From Planctomycetota bacterium (GTDB taxonomy: Bacteria > Planctomycetota > PLA2), in contig JAKLKT010000109.1 of NCBI GenBank assembly GCA_023150495.1, forward strand, positions 1-8,229: a stretch of DNA of 8,229 bases, given 5' to 3'. The notes below the pieces were generated by a model that was given only the letters and a program-made list of their open reading frames with translations, made no database searches and was not told the origin of the DNA. A program made the translations under genes and the position numbers. Shown piece after piece: positions 1 to 7,383 of the stretch. Each line of letters starts with the position of its first letter. Within the stretch, counting starts at the first letter, position 1.

Positions 1-1
1 C

Positions 2-310
2 GCGGTGCCACGGCCGAGGCCGCCCGACCACGAGGCGCTCGCCGCGCGCGGCGCGCACGCCGAGGCGGTCCATGCCGTGCTCGTCCTCGCCCTCGCCTCG
101 ATCGGGAGCGCGGGCGCGGGCCTCCGCCCGGCGTGGACGAGTCGCGAGATCCTCGCGCTCGCGGACCTGCCGGAGGGGCCCTTCGCCGCGCTGTCGTCCC
201 TCGTGCGGCTCGTCGAGGTGACGCGGTTCGGCGGCATGCCGGCGAGCGAGGGGGACTACCGCCGCTCGCTCGGCTGGCTCGCCGAGATCCTCGCCCGGAG
301 GGCCGCGTGA
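2..310 (+). CDS. DUF4129 domain protein, C-terminal end (5' truncated by window edge)
   Basis: About 102 codons of the C-terminus are visible and the frame is open to the window edge, so the true start lies upstream. The pattern HAEAVHAVL, then RPAWTSREIL about 35 residues later, then a helical stretch ending LVEVTRFGGMPASEGDY, matches the end of the DUF4129 domain, where a 'TxRE' helix is followed by an Arg/Tyr-rich closing helix. DUF4129 proteins are usually membrane proteins with an N-terminal transglutaminase-like or multi-pass region and this cytoplasmic C-terminal domain; only the latter can be seen here. The GTG at position 5 is unlikely to be a true start because it falls inside the domain. 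The stop overlaps the next start by four bases (GTGA). Function is unknown; the family is commonly linked to MoxR/DUF58 operons, as here. Confidence 0.8.
   Translation, partial: AVPRPRPPDHEALAARGAHAEAVHAVLVLALASIGSAGAGLRPAWTSREILALADLPEGPFAALSSLVRLVEVTRFGGMPASEGDYRRSLGWLAEILARRAA
297..302 (+). promoter_or_regulatory. Shine-Dalgarno for the DUF4350 gene
   Basis: GGAGGG sits four bases before the GTG at 307. It supports that start over any of the upstream in-frame codons that lie inside the DUF4129 gene. Confidence 0.6.
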
Positions 311-1495
311 ACCCCTTCCGCGGGCGCACGGCGATCGTGCTCACGGGCGTCGCGGGCGTCTCCTTCCTCGCGCTGCTCCTCTGGTGGGTGTTCGGCAACG
401 AGATCGTCCCGGCGCGCTCGTCCGCAGCCGACTCCTTCAGCCGCTCCGCCCTCGGGCACCGCGCCTTCGTGGAGCTCCTGCGGGAGCTCGGGATCCCGAC
501 GGTCGTGAGCCGGTTCAACTCGGGCGGCAAGGCGCGCGACTCCGCGCTGCTCGTGGTCGCGGAGCCGAGGGTCGGGAGGAACGACGCGCGCCATCGCATG
601 CTGCTCGGGATGATCGGGCAGGCGGAACGGACGCTCCTCGTCCTGCCGAAGTGGCGCGGGAAGGAGTCGGAGCAGCAGCCGGGATTCATCGAGGCCGCGG
701 AGCCGCTGGAGGCGTGGGAGGTCGAGGCCGTCCTCGCCGCGCTCGGCGCCGACCTCGATCTCGTGCGCGTCGCGCCCGGCGAGACGGTCTCGTGGCGGAG
801 CGGCGAGATCGGGGCGATGCCGGACATCCCCGCACCGCAGCTGCTGCGCGGGGACTTCGACAGCCGGTGCGTCTGGTGCGCGCAGGGCGTCCTCCTCGGC
901 TACGTCGAGACGTCGCGCGGGAGCGTCCTCGTCCTCTCCGACCCCGACCTCCTCTCGAACCACGGCCTCGTCCGGCCGGGCAACGCGGTCGCCGCGATGG
1001 GGATGCTCGACCTCGCCCGCGGCGGGCAGGACGCGGTCGTGATCGACGAGACGCTGCACGGGTTCGGGAAGGAGCCGAGCCTCTACCGCGCGCTCTTCGA
1101 GTTCCCGCTCGGCCTCGCGACGATCCAGGCGATCCTCGCGACGGCCGTGCTGCTCTGGGCGGCGATGGGGCGGTTCGGCGCGCCGCGACCGCCCGCACCG
1201 CCCTTCGAGGCGGGGAAGAAGGCGCTCATCGGCAACATCGCGGCGCTGCTCGCCTACGGGGGCCACGGCGCGCACGCGCTGCGGCGCTACCTGGACGGCG
1301 CGGTCGCCGAGGTCCGCACGGCGCTTCACGTGCCGGCGGGGCTCAAGGCGGCGGAAGCGGAGGAGCGGCTCGACCGGGCGCACGGCGCGATCCGGCTCCG
1401 CGAGCTGCGGGCGCTCGTGAACAGGCAATCGACGGACCGGCGCCACATCCTCGCGATCGCGCGCCGGATCCACCGCTGGAGGGAGGAGACGATCC

Positions 1496-1518
<23 letters not shown>
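307..1518 (+). CDS. DUF4350 domain membrane protein
   Basis: This 403-residue protein begins at GTG 307, chosen for the GTGA overlap with the previous stop, the preceding GGAGGG, and because it places a transmembrane helix at the N-terminus (about residues 8-29). DUF4350 signatures follow: SRSALGHRAFVELLRELG (46-62), SDPDLLSNHGL (211-221) with a following NA, and VVIDETLHGF (244-253). A second helix spans about 267-289, and a roughly 110-residue basic helical tail ends the protein. The likely topology is a short cytoplasmic start, an extracytoplasmic domain (30-266) and a cytoplasmic tail that could contact the ATPase encoded next. The family has a Rossmann-like/GATase-like fold and no established enzymatic activity. 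One odd feature is a CVWC pair (188-191), apparently the only cysteines in the protein. The 3' end overlaps the MoxR gene by 23 bases. Family assignment is firm; function is unknown. Confidence 0.88.
1478..1488 (+). promoter_or_regulatory. Shine-Dalgarno for the MoxR gene
   Basis: GGAGGGAGGAG lies inside the end of the DUF4350 gene, seven bases before GTG 1496. A second in-frame GTG at 1502 would be 13 bases away, so 1496 is the better start. Confidence 0.6.
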
Positions 1519-2452
<934 letters not shown>

Positions 2453-2455
2453 GCG

Positions 2456-3754
2456 ATGCGTCCCACGCTCCGCTGCGTCCTCCTCTTCGTCGCCGGCATC
2501 CCGGTGGCGCTGCTCGCCGCGATCGTGAGCCACGGGCTCTGGTCGCTCTGGGCCTCCTGCTTCGCCCTCTCCGTGCTCCTCTGCGCGTTCGACGCGGTCT
2601 ACGGGGTCCCGCGCCGCCGCGTCCGCGTGGACATCGCCGCGCCCGAGACGCTCCACATCGGGGACCGGGAGCCGCTGGTCGTCACGATCGGCGGGTCGCC
2701 GCCGCGCATCGACGTGCTCGCCGACCTCTCGCCGAACCTCGAGCCGCAGCCGCTCGCGGTCGTCGCGCCGGAGGGCGTCGAGGCGCGGCACGAGATCCCG
2801 CTCGTGCCGCTGCGCCGCGGCAAGGCGCGCGTCCACACGCTCTGGCTGCGCTGGGCGGGACCGCTGGGCCTCGTCCGCCGGACGGTCAGGCGCCCGTGCG
2901 GGATCGACCTCCCCGTCATCCCGAACATCAAGGCCGTGCGGCAGGCGGCGCTCCGCTTCTTCTCGGCGCGCCAGTTCCTCTCGGGCCAGAAGGTCGAGCG
3001 CTACGTCGGCGACGGCTCCGAGTTCGAGTCGCTCCGCGAGTACGTCCCGGGCCTCGACCACCGCGCGCTCAACTGGAAGTCCTCCGCGCGCCACCGGAAG
3101 CTGCTCTGCGAGGAGTTCCGCGCGGAGCGCAACCACCAGGTCGTCCTCGCGCTCGACACGGGCCACCTCATGGGCGCGCCGCTCGACGGGATCCCCAAGC
3201 TCGACCACGCGATCAACGCGGGCCTCCTGCTCTCGTACGTCTGCCTGCGGACCGGCGACCGCGTGGGCTGGTTCACGTTCGACTCGCAGGTGCGCTCCTT
3301 CACCGAGCCCGAGGGCGGGACGTCCGCGTTCCGGCGCCTCCAGCAGCAGACCTCCGCGGTCCAGTACTCGACCGGCGAGACGAACTTCACGCTCGCGCTC
3401 ACCGAACTCTCCGCGCGCCTCCGCCGCCGCTCGCTCGTCGTCCTCCTCACAGACTTCGTCGACACGGTCACGGCCGAGCTGATGATGGAGAACCTCGCCC
3501 GCGTGTCGCGGCGGCACCTCGTGCTGTTCGTCACGCTCCGCGACCCGGCGCTCGGCGACCTCGCGCACGAGCGGCCGGCCACCCTCGACACGCTCCACCG
3601 CGCCGTCGTCGCCGCGGAGTTCGTGCGCGAGCGCGACGTGGTGATCCGGAAGCTCGCGCGGATGGGCGTCCACACGATCGACGTCCCGCCGCATCGCGTG
3701 ACCACGGATCTGCTCAACCGCTACCTCGAGGTGAAGCGGAGGGAGCTCGTATGA
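2456..3754 (+). CDS. DUF58 (vWA-like) membrane protein
   Basis: This 432-residue protein starts at ATG 2456, three bases after the MoxR stop, with no strong ribosome-binding site, so it is probably translated by reinitiation. Two closely spaced hydrophobic helices (about 7-25 and 28-49) anchor it, and a beta-rich segment follows (55-145). The DUF58 core is GDGSEFESLREYVPGLDHRA (185-204), then NWKSSAR (206-212), which is diagnostic. The vWA-like fold starts at VLALDTGHLM (230-239), continues through GETN (307-310) and ends in VVLLTDFVD (328-336). The metal-site motif is DTGHLM instead of the classical DxSxS, but the Asp, the Thr of GETN and the later Asp remain. DUF58 proteins pair with MoxR ATPases and probably present the vWA surface to the ring or a target. 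A four-base ATGA overlap couples it to the next gene. Family is certain; molecular role is inferred. Confidence 0.94.
   Translation: MRPTLRCVLLFVAGIPVALLAAIVSHGLWSLWASCFALSVLLCAFDAVYGVPRRRVRVDIAAPETLHIGDREPLVVTIGGSPPRIDVLADLSPNLEPQPLAVVAPEGVEARHEIPLVPLRRGKARVHTLWLRWAGPLGLVRRTVRRPCGIDLPVIPNIKAVRQAALRFFSARQFLSGQKVERYVGDGSEFESLREYVPGLDHRALNWKSSARHRKLLCEEFRAERNHQVVLALDTGHLMGAPLDGIPKLDHAINAGLLLSYVCLRTGDRVGWFTFDSQVRSFTEPEGGTSAFRRLQQQTSAVQYSTGETNFTLALTELSARLRRRSLVVLLTDFVDTVTAELMMENLARVSRRHLVLFVTLRDPALGDLAHERPATLDTLHRAVVAAEFVRERDVVIRKLARMGVHTIDVPPHRVTTDLLNRYLEVKRRELV
3738..3745 (+). promoter_or_regulatory. Shine-Dalgarno for the SpoIIM-family gene
   Basis: GGAGGGAG ends five bases before ATG 3751. 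The frame is open far upstream, so this site plus the ATGA overlap decides the start. Confidence 0.65.
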
Positions 3755-4770
3755 GGGGGGGGCCGGGGGGGGAGGTCCCGGGCCTCAAGAGCACGCAGTT
3801 CCGGAAGGAACGCGAAGGCGCCTGGCGCGAGCTCGAGCGGCTCGTCGACCGGGCGGAGAGGTCGGGCGTCCGCTCGCTCCCGGCGGAGCAGGTGGCGAGG
3901 CTCCCGCTCCTCTACCGGGCGACGCTCTCCTCCCTGAGCGTGGCCCGCGCGATCTCGCTCGACCGGAACCTTGTCGACTACCTCGAGAGCCTCTGCGCGC
4001 GGGCGTACTTCTGCGTCTACGGCACGACGCGGCCGCTCGGCCAGGCGGTGTCGGGGTTCTTCGGCAGCCGCTTCCCCTCGGCGGTCCGTCGCTACCGCTG
4101 GCACATGGCGATGGCGGGGCTCTTCCTGCTGCTCGGCACCCTCGTCGGCCAGGTGCTCGTGGCCAGGGACCCCGACTGGTACTACGTCTTCGTCGACGAG
4201 GATCTGGCGGGCGGCCGCGACCCCGCCGCCACGACGGAGTTCCTCCGCGAGGGCCTCTTCGACGGCGACGAGCACTCGACCGCGCGGCTGGGCGCGTTCG
4301 CGAGCTTCCTCTTCACGCACAACGCGAGGATCGGCATGCTCGCGTTCGCGCTCGGGTTCGTGGCCGGGATCCCCGTCTACCTCCTCCTCTTCTCCACGGG
4401 GCTCATGCTCGGCGCGTTCAGCGCCCTCTACGCGTCGCGCGGGCTCGGCGTGGAGCTCTGGGGGTGGCTCCTGCCGCACGGCGTCACCGAGCTCCTCGCG
4501 GTCGTGCTCTGCGGCGGCGCGGGCCTCATGCTCGCGCAGGCGCTGGTCTTCCCCGGGCGGCACGCGCGCCTCCGGAACCTCGCGGTCAAGGGGCGCGAGG
4601 CGGGCGTGATCGTCCTCGGCGCCGTCGCGATGCTCTTCGTCGCGGGCCTCATCGAGGGGTTCTTCCGGCAGATGGTGCGGGACCAGGTGGTCCGCTACCT
4701 CGTCGCGACGACGAGCACCGTCCTCTGGGGGTTCTACTTCGCGCGCGCGGGCCGGGAGGCGAGGCGGTGA
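3751..4770 (+). CDS. SpoIIM/DUF95-family integral membrane protein
   Basis: The protein has 339 residues from ATG 3751, set by the ATGA overlap and a good ribosome-binding site. A Gly-rich leader (2-11) encoded by G tracts precedes a soluble charged helical region typical of the family (FRKEREGAWRELERLVDRAER, within 17-37). Membrane helices lie near 116-137, 190-212, 213-229, 247-267 and 284-303, perhaps also 315-332. Family hallmarks are FLFTHNARIG (186-195), the Gly-rich LSTGLMLGAF-like turn (214-223), LPHGVTELLAVVLCGGAGLM (241-260) and IEGF (301-304). SpoIIM is named for the forespore engulfment complex with SpoIID and SpoIIP, but DUF95 members with long N-terminal domains are widespread in non-sporulating bacteria in MoxR/RDD operons, so no role in sporulation should be read from this copy. 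It probably forms part of a membrane complex with the RDD and DUF58 products. Translationally coupled to the RDD gene by GTGA. Confidence 0.93.
   Translation: MRGGPGGEVPGLKSTQFRKEREGAWRELERLVDRAERSGVRSLPAEQVARLPLLYRATLSSLSVARAISLDRNLVDYLESLCARAYFCVYGTTRPLGQAVSGFFGSRFPSAVRRYRWHMAMAGLFLLLGTLVGQVLVARDPDWYYVFVDEDLAGGRDPAATTEFLREGLFDGDEHSTARLGAFASFLFTHNARIGMLAFALGFVAGIPVYLLLFSTGLMLGAFSALYASRGLGVELWGWLLPHGVTELLAVVLCGGAGLMLAQALVFPGRHARLRNLAVKGREAGVIVLGAVAMLFVAGLIEGFFRQMVRDQVVRYLVATTSTVLWGFYFARAGREARR
3755..3772 (+). repeat. G8-CC-G8 tract at codons 2-8 of the SpoIIM-family gene
   Basis: Two runs of eight G separated by CC begin directly after the ATG of the SpoIIM-family gene and encode Gly-Gly-Pro-Gly-Gly. 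They could form a quadruplex or slip during replication, which would shift the reading frame just past the start. They could equally be a sequencing or assembly weak point. A near-exact inverted copy lies at 5732-5748. Confidence 0.85.
4754..4759 (+). promoter_or_regulatory. Shine-Dalgarno for the RDD gene
   Basis: GGGAGG lies within the end of the SpoIIM-family gene, seven bases before GTG 4767, and supports that start. Confidence 0.6.
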
Positions 4771-5615
4771 CGGCCGCGGAGGGGCGGGGCCTCGAGCGCC
4801 GGATCGTGACGCCGGAGGGGATCCCGCTCCGGATCGAGCTGGCGCGCGCGGGGGACCGCGCCGGCGGGTTCCTGCTCGACCTCCTGATCCAGATCGTCGC
4901 GATGGTCGCCCTCATGCTGCTCGCGGGGGCCGCCACCGACTGGGAGGAGGGTTGGGGGCTCGCCTTCGCGTTCCTCGCCGTCTTCCTCGTCCGCTCGTTC
5001 TATTTCATCTGGTTCGAGATCCGCTGGCAGGGCCGGACGCCCGGGAAGCGCGTCGTCGGGACGCGCGTGATGGACGCGGCCGGCGGGCCCCTGCGGACGG
5101 AGGCGGTCGTCGTCAGGAACCTCATGCGGGAGGTCGAGGTCTGGCTGCCCGTGACGTTCCTCCTCGTGCCTCACCTCGTGTGGCCCGACGCGCCGGGGTG
5201 GGCGAGGCTCCTCTTCTCGGTCTGGGCGTTCGTCTTCCTGCTCATGCCGGTCTTCAACCGGAGCCGCCTGCGGGTGGGGGACATGGTGGCGGGGACGATG
5301 GTCGTCGTCGCCCCGCGCGCGGTGCTCCTCCCCGACCTAGGTGCCGCCGCGTCGGAGGCGACATACTCGTTCACGGAGGAGCAGCTCTCCGTCTACGGCA
5401 TCTACGAGCTCCAGGTGCTCGAGGACCTGCTGCGGCGGACGGATGCCCTTCGCCGCGACGCCTTCGAGGCGGTCGAGAAGCAGATCCGCAGGAAGATCCG
5501 CTTCGAGGGCGAGGTGAAACCGGAGCGTTTCCTGCGCGACTTCTACCAGGCGCTGCGCGCGCGGCTCGAGCGCAAGATGCTCCTCGGCAAGCGCAAGAAA
5601 GACAAACACTCGTGA
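4767..5615 (+). CDS. RDD-family membrane protein with charged C-terminal tail
   Basis: The 282-residue protein starts at GTG 4767, which overlaps the previous stop as GTGA and follows GGGAGG. A leader with IVTPEGIPLRIELA (13-26) runs into the RDD core: ARAGDRAGGFLLD (26-38) and a first helix (about 34-55), a second helix (63-83), then the signature WQGRTPGKRVVGTRVMD (87-103). Helices near 124-138 and 146-163 follow, closing with RLRVGDMVAGTMVVVAP (167-183). After the membrane part comes a roughly 95-residue predicted helical cytoplasmic tail (TEEQLSVYGIYELQVLEDLL at 203-222, then RRKIRF and a basic KRKKDK end). RDD proteins are poorly characterised; some have been proposed as transporters or antiporters. 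The tail may dock a cytoplasmic partner such as the ATPase. This is the last gene of the operon; the convergent unit begins 145 bases downstream. Confidence 0.94.
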   Translation: MTAAEGRGLERRIVTPEGIPLRIELARAGDRAGGFLLDLLIQIVAMVALMLLAGAATDWEEGWGLAFAFLAVFLVRSFYFIWFEIRWQGRTPGKRVVGTRVMDAAGGPLRTEAVVVRNLMREVEVWLPVTFLLVPHLVWPDAPGWARLLFSVWAFVFLLMPVFNRSRLRVGDMVAGTMVVVAPRAVLLPDLGAAASEATYSFTEEQLSVYGIYELQVLEDLLRRTDALRRDAFEAVEKQIRRKIRFEGEVKPERFLRDFYQALRARLERKMLLGKRKKDKHS

Positions 5616-5637
5616 TCTTTTCCGGATCGGGCGGTGC

Positions 5638-5662
5638 CAAGTCCATTCGCTGCAATGGCTTG
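5638..5662. repeat. Stem-loop with one bulged base
   Basis: CAAG-T-CCATT pairs with AATGG-CTTG around the six-base loop CGCTGC, leaving one bulged T. This gives nine base pairs, 22 bases downstream of the RDD stop. It may be a terminator or RNA-stability hairpin of the plus-strand operon. Confidence 0.5.
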
Positions 5663-5672
5663 CGCCGGCGCA
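5661..5672. repeat. Perfect 12-bp palindrome
   Basis: TGCGCCGGCGCA is self-complementary. It abuts stem-loops on both sides, so it may be a chance GC palindrome or part of a larger folded element. Confidence 0.5.
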
Positions 5673-5673
5673 G

Positions 5674-5691
5674 TGCGGCACGGGTGCCGCA
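5674..5691. repeat. Perfect 8-bp inverted repeat
   Basis: TGCGGCAC and GTGCCGCA flank a two-base centre; in RNA this would fold as a seven-pair stem with a four-base loop. There is no U-tract after it on either strand. It could act as a factor-dependent or bidirectional terminator hairpin. Confidence 0.5.
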
Positions 5692-5719
5692 GGACCGTAA
5701 GACTTCCTGCCGGTCTGCC

Positions 5720-5735
5720 GGGGCGCCTGCGCCCC
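5720..5735. terminator. Candidate terminator hairpin between convergent units
   Basis: GGGGCGC and GCGCCCC form a seven-pair GC stem around CT, 25 bases from the stop of the minus-strand cluster. A C-rich tract, not a U-tract, follows on the plus strand, so intrinsic termination is doubtful. Its position between two converging 3' ends is the main support. Confidence 0.35.
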
Positions 5736-5748
5736 CCCCGGCCCCCCC
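5732..5748. repeat. C8-GG-C7 tract
   Basis: Eight C, GG, seven C. Read on the minus strand it is G7-CC-G8, matching 17 of the 18 bases of the G8-CC-G8 tract at 3755-3772 in inverted orientation. Low complexity, so chance is possible. Confidence 0.8.
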
Positions 5749-5760
5749 GATTCCGCCTCG

Positions 5761-6564
5761 CTAGGCGAAGACCGCGCCGACCTCCTCCGGCGCCGGTCCC
5801 TCCTTGATCAGGCAGATCTCGCGGTAGGCCGCGGCGAGGACGCACGCCTTGAGCGTGAGGAAGAGCACGCCCGGCACGGCGAAGAGCCATGGGCTCCCGG
5901 CGAACCTCCCCGCGAGGACCGCGGAGCCGGCCTGCATCGCGAGCAGGAGGAGGAGCGGCGTGACGACGCGTACGCGTGACCCGCGCCCGAGGCGCCGGCT
6001 CCTCGCGAGGGCCGCGAGGAACCCGCAGCCGTCCACCGCCGCCGCGGGCAGCGCGAGCCAGAACCACGCCGCGAGGAACGCCTGCAGAACGCCCGTCGAG
6101 ACGAACCCGAGGACGACGGGAAGCGGGGAGTCCGCGTCCTCGAGGCCCGTCACGACGGCGAAGTCGAGGGCCGCGAACCCCGCGAGGCCCGCGATGCCGT
6201 AGGCGACGAGCCCGAGCATCGCCCTGGGCGGGCTCCGGCCGCGGCGTCCGGCGAGCCGCGCGTGCGCGTCGCGGACGACGAGCGTCGCGACCGCGAGCTG
6301 CGCGAGGCAGGCGATGATCGCGTTGCGCGAGATCCCGCGCTCGATGGCGAACGCGCAGTCGAATGCCACGATCCATGCGGTCGGCGCGAGGCCGAAGATC
6401 CCCTGGACCGTGCCGTCGGCGATCCGGTCCCCCTTCTCCGGCACGAGGACGAGCGGCGCGAGGCAGGCCGCGGTGACCGCGTGGATCGGGAGGAACCGGC
6501 GGAGCCAGAGGCCGGCGCCCGCGGCGAGCACGCGGCCGACGGCGAGGCGCGCGTCCGCCCTCAC
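5761..6564 (-). CDS. Diverged membrane paralogue, third gene of the minus-strand cluster
   Basis: This 267-residue multi-pass membrane protein starts at GTG 6564, overlapping the upstream stop as GTGA, so it is translationally coupled. It is a distant full-length paralogue of the two genes before it. VGRVLAAGAGLWLRRFLP (9-26) aligns with their IGSVLSRSFGILGRN region; FWLALPAAAV (168-177) followed by LARSRRL (186-192) aligns with YWVAVPVAVV and LKRSAQL; and AAYREICLIKEG (245-256) with the terminal VFA aligns with YHDLRAAKEG and VFA. The central GVL-QLRG-PA segment is eroded. Predicted helices lie near 26-42, 59-75, 81-97, 115-137, 150-175, 200-217 and 225-246. No catalytic motif is visible. 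The two better conserved paralogues suggest the glycerophosphodiester-phosphodiesterase membrane-domain/YciC-like group, but on its own this protein would be called hypothetical. Confidence 0.78.
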   Translation of the reverse strand: MRADARLAVGRVLAAGAGLWLRRFLPIHAVTAACLAPLVLVPEKGDRIADGTVQGIFGLAPTAWIVAFDCAFAIERGISRNAIIACLAQLAVATLVVRDAHARLAGRRGRSPPRAMLGLVAYGIAGLAGFAALDFAVVTGLEDADSPLPVVLGFVSTGVLQAFLAAWFWLALPAAAVDGCGFLAALARSRRLGRGSRVRVVTPLLLLLAMQAGSAVLAGRFAGSPWLFAVPGVLFLTLKACVLAAAYREICLIKEGPAPEEVGAVFA

Positions 6565-7367
6565 GCGAACACCCGCACGAGGTCGTCGACACCGACGCCG
6601 TCCTTCGAGATGCGCAGGTCGTGATAGGCGACGCCCGCGGCGACCGCGCCGTAGGAGCCGAGCGAGACCGTCAGGAGGATGACGCCCCAGCCGCCGACCG
6701 CGCCCACACCGTGGGGCGCCGCGGCCCGGGCGACGATGAACGGCGAGACCTGGAAGACGACCGCGAGGAGCACGACCACGAAGATGGCGGACCTCGAGCC
6801 GCGCGTCAGCTCGGCGCTGCGCCGGAGCGTGTCGAGGATCCCGTGCCGCTCCGCCGCGGCGACGGGGACGGCCACCCAGTACATGCAGCCGACGAACGCG
6901 GGCGGGAGGAGCGCCAGGAGCGCGACGACCGGCGCATCGAGGGCCTGCCCGACGAGCCCCACGAAGGCCGCGCCCACGAAAAAGAACAGGAACGCGAGGA
7001 AGCCGACGACGAGCCCGACGCCAAGCGACGGGAGGAGCCTCGTCAGGTAGACGCGGAGGCAACCGGCGAAGGACGCGGGCCTCCCGCGCAGCTGCTCGAG
7101 CACGCCGTGGATCACGGCGAGCGGCGCGATGTAGGAGACGAGGCACGCGCCGAGCGCGAGCACGGCGGAGTAGGACATGAAGTCCGCGTGGTCGGCCAAC
7201 GGCAGCGCGCCGCGCCTCGTAGGGAAGGCGAAGACGCCGTAGACGAGGAGCGGCGCATACGCGATGACGTTGAGCAGGCTGAACGAAAGGACGTTCCTGC
7301 CCCAGATCGGGAAGCTCCGCGCGAGCACGCTCATGGCGCCGAGCCGCGTCCGCCTGGCCCTGGGCAC
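6561..7367 (-). CDS. Multi-pass membrane protein, GPDPase membrane-domain/YciC-like
   Basis: The protein has 268 residues from GTG 7367. The alternative is ATG 7334, giving 257 residues and starting MSVLARSF. I prefer the longer form because both paralogues have 10-15 residues before the equivalent point; neither start has a clear ribosome-binding site. Motifs in order are SVLARSFPIWGRN (13-25), GVLEQLRGRPA (88-98), CLRV (103-106), CMYWVAVPVAAAE (161-173), LRRSAELTRG (181-190) and YHDLRISKDGVGVDDL (248-263), ending VFA. Helices lie near 26-48, 67-88, 110-137, 144-172, 193-213 and 226-246. This pattern resembles the membrane domain found fused to glycerophosphodiester phosphodiesterases and free-standing in YciC-like proteins; there is no phosphodiesterase catalytic domain, so no enzymatic role should be assumed. 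It lies 16 bases after the previous gene and overlaps the next by four. Confidence 0.8.
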   Translation of the reverse strand: MPRARRTRLGAMSVLARSFPIWGRNVLSFSLLNVIAYAPLLVYGVFAFPTRRGALPLADHADFMSYSAVLALGACLVSYIAPLAVIHGVLEQLRGRPASFAGCLRVYLTRLLPSLGVGLVVGFLAFLFFFVGAAFVGLVGQALDAPVVALLALLPPAFVGCMYWVAVPVAAAERHGILDTLRRSAELTRGSRSAIFVVVLLAVVFQVSPFIVARAAAPHGVGAVGGWGVILLTVSLGSYGAVAAGVAYHDLRISKDGVGVDDLVRVFA

Positions 7368-7383
7368 GACGGGGCCCGCGGGG

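Larger units (their letters stand above)
5616..5760. other. Convergent intergenic region with stacked inverted repeats
   Basis: This 145-base gap separates the 3' ends of the RDD gene (plus) and the last membrane-protein gene (minus). It is locally less GC-rich than its flanks and carries four inverted repeats in a row (5638-5662, 5661-5672, 5674-5691, 5720-5735) and a C8-GG-C7 run. I see no open frame with coding character in it. It probably ends transcription of both units; no canonical hairpin with a U-tract is present on either strand. Confidence 0.6.

Noticed and set aside
133..306. Upstream extension of the DUF4350 gene to ATG 133
   Set aside because: The extra 58 residues are Arg-rich and overlap the conserved DUF4129 C-terminus; GTG 307 has a ribosome-binding site, a GTGA overlap and precedes the membrane helix directly.
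2896..3750. Upstream extension of the SpoIIM-family gene
   Set aside because: The added region is a Pro/Arg-rich shadow of the DUF58 gene; homology begins after ATG 3751.
3751..4770. Evidence that the organism forms endospores, from the SpoIIM-family gene
   Set aside because: DUF95 proteins of this long-N-terminus type are widespread in non-sporulators and no other sporulation gene is present.
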